The notes: generated by a model from the sequence alone, not told the origin. DNA of 53,516 bases from Geobacter sp. UBA5735 (GCA_002419385.1 DIFZ01000012.1:1-53516); one strand, 5' to 3'. Shown: positions 34,785 to 43,960, counted from the first letter of the stretch. Numbers and translations are program-made.

Positions 34785-35031
34785 GGAAACTCCGGTTCTT
34801 CTCTTGTTTCAATAACTGAAAAATATCAGATCGCGCATGTTTTGCCCAGCAGTTTGACGGAATCTGCCGCGATTCCTGGTGGTATTCAGGAGCAGGGATG
34901 CTCTCATCACGGTGGAGTTCTCCACAACAGAAGGTCGAGGTCCCATCCTGTTCGCAAAGTACTTGAAATGATGAACAAGTCGGACTATGGTAACCAAAAG
35001 CTCGGAGAACATGATGCGGCAAGGAAAGGGC

Positions 35032-36135
35032 ATGCTTGACAAAGCGTCATATCTGCTGCTTGCAGCTGTGCTGATTACAGGCTTGGCACATTCACCCGTG
35101 GCCGGGTCACCCGTCAGGTTGCGGGTCAACACTTCCCACGGCCTGGAGAATGCCAGGGGAGCAGTTGCAGATGCCGGGATGAATCTCGATTCGGAAGTTT
35201 CAGTGACTCCTTCTTCGCCCGACAACGGGCAGTCGTTCCTCCCGCCCGACCGTTTCCTGGCCGACGGGGAAAGCGTGGGGGCAACGATCCTGTCCTCCAG
35301 TTTCAGCGGCTGGGACTACCTGTTTGATTCCGTGCTGTACACCAGACTGGCCGGCAAGGGCATGCTGCATGTCTACGCCTACGTACCGAAATCCGCGCAG
35401 CCTGACAATGCCCCTCCTCCGGCAGCGTTTGCTACAGTCAACAGGATTGGCGGAAAAACCGGCGGCGGCATCGAGTTCGGCGTGCCCGACGGGTACATGA
35501 ACGGCAAAGGCGGAAGCACGTCTTCTTCAGGAGCTGCCGCCCAACTGGCCGGCCTGATGGCATGCCTCAAATTTTCACATCCATCCTGGAACTGGTTCGA
35601 TGTCAAGGCTGCCCTGAGGTCTACCGCCTCCAATTATGCCACCGGATACGACCCGCGGAACTTCGGGTATGGAACTCTGGATTATCCTGCAGCCAACGGC
35701 CTGCGAGACGCTGCGGCGTTGCCGCTGTTCCCGCCGGCTGTCGTGCTCTTACCCCAGCGCGGCAATTCACTGCGTTTTTTCGTCAATTCGTTCCGGCAGT
35801 CCAGAAGGGTGGCTGATGTCCTCTTCAAGTTCGCTGCGCCACCCTCCCGGCAGATGAAGGAACTCACCCTGGCAGAGATATCGGCGCTGGGCGGTCAGCT
35901 GGTCTTTTCCGGGGATCCTCCGGTACGCTCGAACATCTTCAGCTACCGGGTGACAGCCGATGAAACCGCATTTTTTGTCTGGCTGGCAAAGAGCGCGCAC
36001 GACAGGTTTTCCCGGATCGAATCCTACTCGATCATCGGGCCGGTAGTGCTGAAATTCGTTGTGCCGCCGATTTATGGCCCGAGGTTGAAAAAGCCAGGAA
36101 GAAAGATCCCCGGCGGTTCCCCAACGGAACACTAG
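35032..36135 (+). CDS. Exported degenerate subtilisin-like (S8) protein
   Basis: A 367-residue secreted protein that starts with a signal peptide (MLDKASYLLLAAVLITGLAH). Residues 90-235 resemble the C-terminal half of a subtilase: the block SSSGAAAQLAGLMACLKFSHPSWNW and the tail VKAALRSTASNYATGYDP / FGYGTLDYPAANGL match the Ser region and following helices. Ser166 aligns with the catalytic serine, but I find no convincing Asp or His catalytic motifs, so it is likely a pseudo-protease or a remodelled binding protein. AAGGA at 35021-35025 supports the start at 35032. Its stop overlaps the convergent gene by CTAG. Confidence 0.6.
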   Translation: MLDKASYLLLAAVLITGLAHSPVAGSPVRLRVNTSHGLENARGAVADAGMNLDSEVSVTPSSPDNGQSFLPPDRFLADGESVGATILSSSFSGWDYLFDSVLYTRLAGKGMLHVYAYVPKSAQPDNAPPPAAFATVNRIGGKTGGGIEFGVPDGYMNGKGGSTSSSGAAAQLAGLMACLKFSHPSWNWFDVKAALRSTASNYATGYDPRNFGYGTLDYPAANGLRDAAALPLFPPAVVLLPQRGNSLRFFVNSFRQSRRVADVLFKFAAPPSRQMKELTLAEISALGGQLVFSGDPPVRSNIFSYRVTADETAFFVWLAKSAHDRFSRIESYSIIGPVVLKFVVPPIYGPRLKKPGRKIPGGSPTEH

Positions 36136-36683
36136 CCGGTGAAAACCATTATTTTTTCAATGTTCTCCAGCAGGTAGTTCTTCCCTTCCTCATTGAACAG
36201 GACCATCTCGTATTCGCTGCCATTGTTGTTTCTTTTTTCCGATTCGATCCCGTAACCTGAAGATTCGGCCTTGACTATGGTCCTTGTTTTTCCGTCTGCC
36301 AGGACCTGCTCGCCCAGCACCCCCATTTTTTTCAGTTGCCGGTTGATTTCGATTCCGGTCAGTTTCCTGCTGTTGCCGGTGTCGATAACCTCGTTCAGGC
36401 ACCGAGCGAATTCGTTGATGCCGATCTTGCCCTTGGGCAGCTGTACCCGTTTTTTCTCCTCAGCGGAGATGACAAAAGCAGACGGTTTACGCGGGCCGCC
36501 CCTGGGCGGCCCCTCAAGTGCTTTTCGCAGGATTTCCTGTATGAAATGGAGGCACCTCACCATTCTCGGATCATGAATGAAGCACGTGTTTTCCAATGGC
36601 TGCCCGTCCAGCGGGTTCATGCCGCCAGCCATTTTCTGCACCATTTCCCTTGCTTTGGCAATCTTGTCCCTTTCCTGATTCAT
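36132..36683 (-). CDS. Conserved-looking protein of unknown function
   Basis: It encodes 183 residues, acidic and basic in alternation, with no signal peptide and no membrane segment. Its start at 36683 (MNQERDKIAKAREM) follows GGAGG; an upstream ATG at 36731 has none. Recognisable pieces are PRGGPRKPSAFVISAEEKK and KIGINEFARCLNEVIDTGN; I cannot assign a family. Its stop shares the CTAG at 36132-36135 with the convergent subtilase-like gene. Confidence 0.6.
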   Translation of the reverse strand: MNQERDKIAKAREMVQKMAGGMNPLDGQPLENTCFIHDPRMVRCLHFIQEILRKALEGPPRGGPRKPSAFVISAEEKKRVQLPKGKIGINEFARCLNEVIDTGNSRKLTGIEINRQLKKMGVLGEQVLADGKTRTIVKAESSGYGIESEKRNNNGSEYEMVLFNEEGKNYLLENIEKIMVFTG

Positions 36684-36876
36684 CCTGCCACCTCCCGTGT
36701 CGTGAGCTGCCGCAGGCGCTATTGAACGCACCTACGCGTATCGCGTATTAGCAATACTTAACGATAAATACTTTACAATTTCTTAATGGTCAAGAGAAAA
36801 ATGCAGCAGAGGGGACCGACGAATTTCTGGCGGATGTTCATCTTCCGTTTACGGGGAGCTGCCGTTGCCGGCTGTA

Positions 36877-36902
36877 AAAAAGGCGACGTTCACACGTCGC
36901 CT
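36877..36902 (-). terminator. Terminator of the pilB-like/pilT operon
   Basis: AGGCGACGT (36881-36889) pairs with ACGTCGCCT (36894-36902). On the minus strand the stem is followed by a T-run. It lies 70 bases past the pilT stop. Confidence 0.85.
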
Positions 36903-36972
36903 CTGGAGAGACTTTGTCATCATTCCGGCGAAGGACGGATTCCTGTCGTATCACCGGACTCAACCATTTCCA

Positions 36973-38049
36973 TCAGACGGCTGCTCCAGCGGGATCCGGC
37001 AGGTACTGCTCGAAATTCCGCTTTTCCTGGGAGCAGCGATAGGCTTCTTCCGGTGCTATCTTCTTCGTCTTCAGAAGTTCCAGGATATGCTGGTCCATGA
37101 GTTGCATTCCGTCCTTTTTCCCGGTCTGGATGATGGAAGGGATCTGGAACGTCTTCCCTTCACGGATCAGGTTGGCGATGGCCGGGGTGCCGGTCATGAT
37201 CTCCATTGCAGCCACCCTTCCCTTGCCTGCGGCGGTCTTCAGGAGCTGCTGGCACACCACCCCCCTCAGGGATTCGGACAGCATGGTCCGCACCTGCTCC
37301 TGCCCGTCCTTCGGAAAGGCGTCGATGATCCTGTCCACCGTCTTGGCAGCCGAGTTGGTGTGGAGCGTACCGAAGACCAGGTGGCCGGTTTCAGCCGCGG
37401 TCATGGCGAGGCTTATGGTCTCCAGGTCGCGCATCTCCCCCACGAGAATGACATCGGGGTCTTCCCTGAGGGCTGCTCTGAGAGCAGCGGAAAAGCTTTC
37501 CGAATGTTCGCCGATCTGCCGCTGGTTCAGGAGCGATTCCTTGTTTTCGTGGATGAATTCGAGGGGATCCTCCAGGGTGAGGATGTGGTCCTGGCGGGTC
37601 GAATTGATCAGGTCGATCATGGCTGCCAGGGTGGTTGACTTGCCGGAACCGGTCGGTCCTGTCACGAGTACCAGCCCTTTCTTGAGCAGGGTCATCTTCC
37701 GCACCCCTTCCGGCAGTCCCAGGTCGTCAGCGGACAGGATCTTGGCCGGTATAATGCGGAAAACCGCCCCAATCCCTTTGTGCTGCATGAAAACGTTGCC
37801 GCGGAAGCGGGCAAAACCGGGAATCGCATAGGCGAAATCCAGGTCTCTGCGAGACTCGAACTCTTCACGCTGCTTTTCCGACAATATTTCAAAGAGGATA
37901 GCCGTGAGCTCCTCATGGGACAGGGACTTGAAGTTGAGGCGCACCATGTCGCCGTGAAGCCTGAAAATCGGCGGCGCGCCGGTGGATAGATGGAGGTCGG
38001 AAGCTCCCTGCTCCTTCATCATTTTGAAAAGCGCATCAATTCTGGCCAT
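36973..38049 (-). CDS. pilT: Twitching-motility pilus-retraction ATPase PilT
   Basis: PilT is a hexameric cytoplasmic ATPase that depolymerises type IV pili. The 358-residue protein has Walker A GPTGSGKSTT, the Asp-box EDPLEF, Walker B ILVGEMRDLET, the His-box GTLHTNSAAKT, and the C-terminal AIANLIREGK motif characteristic of PilT rather than PilB. All catalytic residues are present. Geobacter genomes carry several PilT paralogues; which one this is cannot be told here. It follows a degenerate PilB/GspE homologue on the same strand with 56 bases between, so the two are probably one operon. Confidence 0.93.
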   Translation of the reverse strand: MARIDALFKMMKEQGASDLHLSTGAPPIFRLHGDMVRLNFKSLSHEELTAILFEILSEKQREEFESRRDLDFAYAIPGFARFRGNVFMQHKGIGAVFRIIPAKILSADDLGLPEGVRKMTLLKKGLVLVTGPTGSGKSTTLAAMIDLINSTRQDHILTLEDPLEFIHENKESLLNQRQIGEHSESFSAALRAALREDPDVILVGEMRDLETISLAMTAAETGHLVFGTLHTNSAAKTVDRIIDAFPKDGQEQVRTMLSESLRGVVCQQLLKTAAGKGRVAAMEIMTGTPAIANLIREGKTFQIPSIIQTGKKDGMQLMDQHILELLKTKKIAPEEAYRCSQEKRNFEQYLPDPAGAAV

Positions 38050-38105
38050 TTAAGCAATCTCCTCGTAGGTCAACATATTCCGGCAATCCCGGCCACGTCG
38101 TGCTC

Positions 38106-39743
38106 TCAGGCGTTGCCCAGGCCCGCCTGAAGTAAATCGTATTCCTCTCGCGAAATTTCACCGCTGGCAAGCAGTTCCCCGATCTCCTGCCCGATGCCCT
38201 GGTAACCGCTCTTTGCAAGGTAGCGGAGCAGCGTGGAGCTTTCCCTGGCAACGGGGAACCTGCGACGGAATCCTTCATCGAAGGGTACTATGTCCAGCAG
38301 GTATCTTGGCCGCCCGAAACCGCTGAAGCTGCATTCGGCACAACCGGCAGCAGACGGACCATCGTCAATGCCGCTTCTTTCGTTTGTTTCCCTGCAGTGA
38401 GGGCAAAGCGTCTTCAGTTCAGTGATGGCAACAACGCCACTGATGCCGTCCGCAACCGACGAGTTGGCAAAGCGTGCATTGAGCAGATAGGCAAGGGAGG
38501 AATCAAGACCGCTGCGGGATATTCCGGCAACCACTTTCTTTCCGCGCATGGCCGCTTCCCATGCCGCATTGAAGGAACTGCTGTCGGTCACATCCTCAAC
38601 CACCATCACGTCAGGATCATGATCCAGGATTGCGGACAGCAGCATTCCCATATCGGCGTGCTCGGCACCCGCAAGCGGAATACGGGGATAGGGCCGCTTC
38701 CCCCTGCCTATCCCTTCACCCAGCAACATTACATTGCCGCTGTGCGCCGCCCCGTCATCAAGGAAGATGTCAATGAAACGGTTACGCAATGGCCTGTCGC
38801 AAGCGAAGAAAATGACCATGCCCGCACCCGGCAGCGACAGGGATCGGAGCCTGTCGGCCATGGCGGGGCTCAGTCCGGTTTCGACCAGGTCAGTAGGGAG
38901 TTCGCTGCCCGGGCATTGCCTGAGGGTTATGCATTCGCCCTCGGTGGCTTTTATCATCGAGATGTGGAGCGGCACGTCACAGCCATTATAAGTGAAGAGA
39001 ATGCGGCCCTCCGTGGCCGGTTCCCGTGAACCGTTGATTTTGCTGACTTTCCGCAGGTAGGTGATAAGGGGGGGATAGGACGCGACCGGGAACTCGCCAA
39101 TCTGGCTGAAGTTGCCCCTGTTTCTGCCGGAGACATGCACGAAGCCACCGGCTGGCTGCAGGGAAAGGGAGGACAGTCCATTCTGGAAGAAGAAAAGAAC
39201 CAGGCAATCCAGGAGCTTGACGCCGCTGGCGTCGGCGTTGATGTCGTCAAGGATTTCATGAAAAAACACCGCAGATGAAAATCCGAAGGTCGCCTCTTCT
39301 CCTGCCATTCCATAAAACAGATCCAGCATTTCCCGCAATTCCCGGATGATCGGTATGGAAACGGTGACCCTGCAGCCGGTGATGCGTTCCACTTCTTCAA
39401 CAGCAGCCCTGTTCAGGGGATCGGCCAGCGCGATATGCAACTCGTCACCGGAGCGTATGATAGGTATGAGGTTGTATTTTCGTGCCAACTCGGGCGGGAT
39501 CAGCCGGGTTGCGTCCCGGTCGATGACCTGCTCGCTCAGCCTGACATAGGGGATGCCCAACTGGTTGGAAAGAGCCCAGTCGATATCTTCCTGCATCACG
39601 ATTCCGAGCCTGACCAGTGCCTCCCCGAACCTGCATCCTGAAGAACGCTGCTCCTCCAATGCCGCGGCGATATCCTGTTCCTTGATGATGCCGGATGTAA
39701 ACAGGATCGTACCAAGTGTCCCTTTTTTCACCAGACTGTCCAT
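38106..39743 (-). CDS. PilB/GspE-like protein with MshEN domain and inactivated ATPase core
   Basis: 545 residues in the order of a pilus-assembly or type II secretion ATPase. Residues 5-70 form an MshEN domain, with two 24-residue cyclic-di-GMP-type motifs (TLGTILFTSGIIKEQDI, RFGEALVRLGIVMQEDI). An N2-like linker and an ATPase-shaped domain follow. At the Walker A place GPTGSGKTT it has GAGMVIFFACDRPLR (306-320), without the Lys/Ser-Thr. The Walker B place reads DHDPDVMVVEDVTD (374-387). The zinc loop (Cys447, Cys450, then CAEC) is kept. It may be a regulatory subunit. ATG 39743 follows GGGAG; an upstream ATG (39758) lacks one. Confidence 0.85.
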   Translation of the reverse strand: MDSLVKKGTLGTILFTSGIIKEQDIAAALEEQRSSGCRFGEALVRLGIVMQEDIDWALSNQLGIPYVRLSEQVIDRDATRLIPPELARKYNLIPIIRSGDELHIALADPLNRAAVEEVERITGCRVTVSIPIIRELREMLDLFYGMAGEEATFGFSSAVFFHEILDDINADASGVKLLDCLVLFFFQNGLSSLSLQPAGGFVHVSGRNRGNFSQIGEFPVASYPPLITYLRKVSKINGSREPATEGRILFTYNGCDVPLHISMIKATEGECITLRQCPGSELPTDLVETGLSPAMADRLRSLSLPGAGMVIFFACDRPLRNRFIDIFLDDGAAHSGNVMLLGEGIGRGKRPYPRIPLAGAEHADMGMLLSAILDHDPDVMVVEDVTDSSSFNAAWEAAMRGKKVVAGISRSGLDSSLAYLLNARFANSSVADGISGVVAITELKTLCPHCRETNERSGIDDGPSAAGCAECSFSGFGRPRYLLDIVPFDEGFRRRFPVARESSTLLRYLAKSGYQGIGQEIGELLASGEISREEYDLLQAGLGNA

Positions 39744-39924
39744 TCCTTTCTCCCTCATGCCGCGACATTCCCGCCTTCCTCCGGATGACCCGGAAACGGG
39801 ACCTTTGTGTCCGTATCGGATGAGCGCGCAAAAACTTTACATTCTTCGGGGCGATATGCTAGCCTCCCTGAAATTCCCATGATCACGAACCGAAGGGGAT
39901 TACCAAGAAACTGCAGGAGAAATC

Positions 39925-40929
39925 ATGAAAAGAAAAGCTCTGGCCCTGTTCTCCGGAGGGCTCGACTCAATACTTGCCGTCAAGCTGATGCTTGCGCAGG
40001 GCATCGATGTGGAGGCCATCAATTTTACCTCGCCCTTCTTCATGTTCAAGGGCGGCAAGGGAAAGAGCGAAACCGAAGCAGTCAAGGCAGCGCGGGAACT
40101 CGGCATACCCATCAAGGTGGTCGACCTCGGCGTCGACTTCCTTGAGATGATCAGCAAACCCAAGCACGGGTACGGCAGCGGCATGAATCCCTGCATCGAC
40201 TGCCGCATTTACTTTCTGCGCAAGGCCAGGGAGTTCATGCCGGAAAGCGGGGCAGATTTCGTCATTACCGGCGAAGTCCTGGGGCAGCGGCCCATGAGCC
40301 AGAGAAGGGATGCTCTCCGCCTGATCGATCGGGAAAGCGGCCTTGAAGGGCTGCTGCTCCGCCCCCTCTCGGCCAGGCATTTTGCACCCACCATTCCGGA
40401 ACGGGAGGGATGGGTCGACCGGGAAAAGCTCCCGGCCATCTCCGGGCGCTCCCGCAAAGAGCAGATGCAGCTGGCAGACGAGCTGGACGTGAAGAACTAT
40501 CCGTGTCCCACGGGAGGCTGCCTTCTCACGGAACCGTCGTTCCTCTCAAAGATTCGCGACGTGTTCGAACATGCCGGCCAGCTCGATCCCCGGGACTTCC
40601 ATTTGCTGCTGGTCGGACGGCATTTCCGCCTGGGGCCGGAAACCAAGGTCATCATCGGGCGCAACGAGGGGGAAAATCTGGCAATGGAGCAGGCCATCCG
40701 GCCCGGCGATACCATCCTGCAGTGGCTCGACGGCGGCAGCCCCCTCGGCATGGTTACAGGGATCGCCACAACAGACCTTCTGGAAACAGCGGCCAGGATT
40801 CTGCTGCGCTATACCAAAGCCGGAACCGGCGCCCAATGCACCATCAGAACAACCATTGACGGCAAGGAGAGCAGGCTGAAGGTTGTGCATGAATACGCCG
40901 AGACGGACGTGGAAAAGTTTCGCGTGTAA
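39925..40929 (+). CDS. PP-loop ATPase, tRNA-thiolation-like (ThiI/MnmA-related)
   Basis: PP-loop enzymes adenylate a substrate, often a tRNA uridine to be thiolated. The SGGLDSIL motif (10-17) is the PP-loop. GSGMNPCIDCRIYFL and PCPTGGCLL place Cys pairs as in sulfur-transfer relatives, and FVITGEVLGQRPMSQ follows as in the ThiI-like branch. The C-terminal third (230-334) is a separate domain with HFRLGPETKVIIGRNEGEN. Length 334. I do not know the exact modification. The ATG has AGGAG. It stands alone, divergent from the PilB-like gene and convergent with mtgA. Confidence 0.72.
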   Translation: MKRKALALFSGGLDSILAVKLMLAQGIDVEAINFTSPFFMFKGGKGKSETEAVKAARELGIPIKVVDLGVDFLEMISKPKHGYGSGMNPCIDCRIYFLRKAREFMPESGADFVITGEVLGQRPMSQRRDALRLIDRESGLEGLLLRPLSARHFAPTIPEREGWVDREKLPAISGRSRKEQMQLADELDVKNYPCPTGGCLLTEPSFLSKIRDVFEHAGQLDPRDFHLLLVGRHFRLGPETKVIIGRNEGENLAMEQAIRPGDTILQWLDGGSPLGMVTGIATTDLLETAARILLRYTKAGTGAQCTIRTTIDGKESRLKVVHEYAETDVEKFRV

Positions 40930-40971
40930 TACGGTCTCGTGTCCCGTGCGGTCAGTTCGCCGAGCGGGAGA

Positions 40972-41943
40972 CTAAAATCCTTCCTCCGGATGCTCCTGCT
41001 CCGGCGGCGGCTGCACAGGAGCCTCCGAAGCGGCATCTCCGGAGGTCCCCGGTTCCGGTTCCGCAACGGTTTCGGCAGCGCCCCCCGCCTGCGGCTGTTC
41101 TGCCATATCCTGTGCGTCCGGTTCCGGCATCACCGCTCCGGTCAGATTGGGAAACGCCTCTTCCTTCTGTATGCTTTCATCAACCTTCTGCTGCAGCCTG
41201 CCCACGTTCGGCTGCTGCGACAGGGCAAGCTGATACTCCCCCGCTGTCAGGATGCCTTTCCTGCGCAGAAGCTTCAGGATCGCATCGGAGCGCCGGACTA
41301 CCTTGTCCAGGTTGCGGTACGGGTTGTACGCCACGCGGGGCCCCGGCAGCATGGCGGCAAGGAAGGCGCATTCCCGCGGAGTGAGCGCAGACGCCGGCTT
41401 GCCGAAGTAATAGCGGGCGCCATGGCCGATGCCGTACACCATGGGTCCCAACTCGACAACGTTGAGATAGAGCTCCAGGATGCGTCCCTTGGTCAGCTGC
41501 TCTTCCATCCGGTGAGCCAGGACGATCTCCTTGGCCTTGCGGCTCAGGGTCTTCTCGCGCGAGAGGAAAAGGTTCTTTGCCACCTGCTGGGTGATGGTGG
41601 ATGCTCCGCGCGCAAAACTTTTCTTTTCCAGGTCGTATTTAATGGCGTTCTTGATGGCCTTGACGTCAATCCCCTCATGTTTGTAAAACCGGGAATCCTC
41701 TGCCAGGATCACCGCCCATTTCATTTCCGGCGGTATGGCTGCCGACCTGGTCCAGTAGGGGTTCTTCGGCCCGACCACCAGGGGATGGTAGTTGCCGTGC
41801 CAGTCCTTGACGCGGATGGTCATGTTCATGCGGCGGTCCTTGAGAGAATCCACCGTGGGCAGGAACAGGAGCGATATCCCGACGTAAATGCCGTACACCA
41901 CAACTGCGCCGATAATGAAAACCAGTATCCTTTTCAGCTTCAA
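40972..41943 (-). CDS. mtgA: Monofunctional biosynthetic peptidoglycan transglycosylase
   Basis: MtgA is a GT51 enzyme that polymerises lipid II into glycan strands at the inner membrane. The 323 residues include one N-terminal membrane anchor (5-27), the catalytic Glu motif ILAEDSRFYKHEG, the STITQQVAKNLFLS block, and RILELYLNVVELG. The last 70 residues are an acidic, Pro/Glu/Ala-rich tail not seen in E. coli MtgA. The start is a TTG at 41943 behind GAGGTAGGA; I see no better ATG in frame. It converges with the PP-loop gene. Confidence 0.92.
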   Translation of the reverse strand: MKLKRILVFIIGAVVVYGIYVGISLLFLPTVDSLKDRRMNMTIRVKDWHGNYHPLVVGPKNPYWTRSAAIPPEMKWAVILAEDSRFYKHEGIDVKAIKNAIKYDLEKKSFARGASTITQQVAKNLFLSREKTLSRKAKEIVLAHRMEEQLTKGRILELYLNVVELGPMVYGIGHGARYYFGKPASALTPRECAFLAAMLPGPRVAYNPYRNLDKVVRRSDAILKLLRRKGILTAGEYQLALSQQPNVGRLQQKVDESIQKEEAFPNLTGAVMPEPDAQDMAEQPQAGGAAETVAEPEPGTSGDAASEAPVQPPPEQEHPEEGF

Positions 41944-42005
41944 TGTCCTACCTCGAAATGTTTCCGTTGACCTGGCAGCCTGCCAGGCGACAGACGTTGG
42001 AAGCC

Positions 42006-43163
42006 CTAAGAATCATGTTCGCTTGAACTGCCTGCCGTTTGGTTCTCCTGCGGGTGTGTTTCCTTGGAAGCCGCGGTTTTTTTCCGTTGCGACGCGCTTT
42101 TGGTTGTGCAGCCGCGTGTCTTGCAGCCGGAGCATTCCACTTTTTTTTCCTGGGGCTTGCGCTGTGCGAGCAGTGCCCGTTTTTCTGCCATTCCCACCGC
42201 CATCCTGATGGCGGCCACCATGCTCAGTTCGGACGCCCTGCCGGTCCCCGCCAGGTCGTAGGCAGTGCCGTGATCCACAGAGGTGCGGATAATCGGCAGC
42301 CCCAGCGTAACATTGACTCCGTCGTCGAAATGAAGCAGCTTCAGGGGAATCAGCCCCTGGTCGTGGTACATGCAGACGACCCCGTCGTAATCCCCCTTGG
42401 CCGCGAAATGGAACAGCATGTCCGCCGAGAGCGGGCCATGTGCGTCAATGCCCTCTTTCCTGGCCATTTCGACCGCAGGGCCGATGACCCGCCGCTCTTC
42501 GTCGCCGAACAGGCCCCGCTCGCCACAGTGGGGGTTCAGAGCGAGGACCGCAAGTCGCGGGTTCTCGCGAAAATAGGTGTGCAGGCCGCGATGGGTGGAC
42601 CTGATAGTGGCCAGCACCCGTTCCATGGTGATCAATCCCGGCACATCGGCGAGCGGTTCGTGGATGGTGACGAGGGTGACCCGCAGCCGGTCACCGGCAA
42701 GCATCATCACGTAGTCGGTGCATCCGGTCAGGTCAGCCACGAGTTCAGTGTGCCCCGGGTACCGGTGGCCACCCCGGTTCAGGGATGCCTTGCTGATAGG
42801 CGCCGTAACCATGGCCGCGGCATCGCCGGAAATGCAGAGGCGCACGGCTTCGGCGATATAGCGGAACATGGCGTCACCGGCCTCGGAGGAAGGCCCGCCG
42901 TATTCCATGTCGGTCGGGGCAAGGCTTGACAGAGAACGGAGAAAGATTTTTCCGGATGTGTCGTGCGGCGGCAAGCCTTCGGTCAATTCGAGGGTGAGGG
43001 CTGCCCCGGTAACGGCCAGTGCCCGCTCCATGGCCGCGGCATCGCCCATGACCAGGGGCCGGCATGCCGACGTGATGGCTGGAACGGCAAGCGCCTTTGC
43101 AATCACCTCGGGTCCCACCCCGGAAGGGTCTCCCATGGTTATGGCAACAATCGGTTTTTTCAT
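42006..43163 (-). CDS. pdxA: 4-hydroxythreonine-4-phosphate dehydrogenase with Cys-containing C-terminal tail
   Basis: PdxA oxidises 4-phosphohydroxy-L-threonine in pyridoxal-phosphate synthesis. The core (1-330) shows GDPSGVGPEV, GHTELVADL, NPHCGERGLFGDEE and MYHDQGLIPLK with the metal-binding His residues. A tail of about 55 residues follows, lysine-rich and with a CSGCKTRGC cluster; typical PdxA ends near residue 330. The tail's role is unknown, possibly metal or nucleic-acid contact. The ATG at 43163 follows GAGG. Divergent from the M23 peptidase. Confidence 0.92.
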   Translation of the reverse strand: MKKPIVAITMGDPSGVGPEVIAKALAVPAITSACRPLVMGDAAAMERALAVTGAALTLELTEGLPPHDTSGKIFLRSLSSLAPTDMEYGGPSSEAGDAMFRYIAEAVRLCISGDAAAMVTAPISKASLNRGGHRYPGHTELVADLTGCTDYVMMLAGDRLRVTLVTIHEPLADVPGLITMERVLATIRSTHRGLHTYFRENPRLAVLALNPHCGERGLFGDEERRVIGPAVEMARKEGIDAHGPLSADMLFHFAAKGDYDGVVCMYHDQGLIPLKLLHFDDGVNVTLGLPIIRTSVDHGTAYDLAGTGRASELSMVAAIRMAVGMAEKRALLAQRKPQEKKVECSGCKTRGCTTKSASQRKKTAASKETHPQENQTAGSSSEHDS

Positions 43164-43277
43164 TCTAGGTTCCTCGCATGGTGTACGGAGTCCGCGGCCG
43201 GCCTGAAGACCACAGCCATCTCATTGACGGAATGGACCGCGGCGTGTATATAGTTAGTTTCCTATCTGGAAACCGCT

Positions 43278-43310
43278 TAGTGTTCGGATAGAGTTTCCGG
43301 ATGAACACTA
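43278..43310. repeat. Palindromic repeat, TAGTGTT/AACACTA family, copy 1
   Basis: TAGTGTT (43278-43284) and AACACTA (43304-43310) enclose CGGATAGAGTTTCCGGATG. The core ATCCGGAAACTC (minus strand) recurs in the element at 51285-51317. It lies between the divergent pdxA and M23 genes. Confidence 0.6.
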
Positions 43311-43369
43311 CGTGTTAGGGGCGGTTTTGATAGACGCCCTGAAAAACCTTTCTCTCAGGATTGAACTCC

Positions 43370-43960
43370 ATGAAACTCATATTCTTGCTTGTCGCACTCT
43401 CCATTCCGTTTGCCAGCGCTGCATCAGAAAACCGCACCCTGCCGGTCGACAACGGCAGGGTGACGTCAGGCATCGGCTGGCGGCCCGACCCTTTCGGCAG
43501 CAATCGCATGACCTACCACCGGGGGATTGACATCGCCGTCCCGGAAAGGACACCGGTATTTTCGGTACGTAAGGGAACCGTGCTTTTTGCCGGCAGCCAC
43601 AAGGGATACGGGAATCTCGTGGTCGTGGACCACGGCGACGGTTTTGTCTCCTTTTACGGCCACAACTCCTCCCTCACGGCTTCACCCGCCCAGCGGGTCG
43701 ACAGCCGGACGGTCATCGCGCTTTCCGGAAACACCGGCCGCTCCACCGGTCCCCACGTCCATTTCGAGACAGGCAGGAGGCAGGATTACCTGGGGCGATG
43801 GCACGCTAATCCGGGAAAAACACCTGAGCCGGTGGCGGATGATGAGTACCTGGACCTGTCGGGCGGCCTCGCAACCGGCGGGGAAAACGGTGAATCCCTG
43901 TTTGCCCTGCCCTCCGATCAGCTCGGTACATCAGACATCATTTCCCTGCAACCGAACTGA
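43370..43960 (+). CDS. Secreted M23 (LytM-type) peptidase
   Basis: M23 peptidases cleave cell-wall peptides or act as LytM regulators of amidases. The 196-residue protein has a signal peptide (MKLIFLLVALSIPFASAAS), then the zinc motifs HRGIDIAV (HxxxD) and GPHVHFE (HxH), all ligands present, so it may be active. The ATG at 43370 has an AGGA upstream; an in-frame TTG at 43361 is the alternative. It has no obvious partner. It follows the palindromic repeat. Confidence 0.88.
   Translation: MKLIFLLVALSIPFASAASENRTLPVDNGRVTSGIGWRPDPFGSNRMTYHRGIDIAVPERTPVFSVRKGTVLFAGSHKGYGNLVVVDHGDGFVSFYGHNSSLTASPAQRVDSRTVIALSGNTGRSTGPHVHFETGRRQDYLGRWHANPGKTPEPVADDEYLDLSGGLATGGENGESLFALPSDQLGTSDIISLQPN

Noticed and set aside
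36786..37100. Open frame of about 100 codons on the plus strand
   Set aside because: It runs through a terminator and into antisense of pilT, and has no ribosome site.
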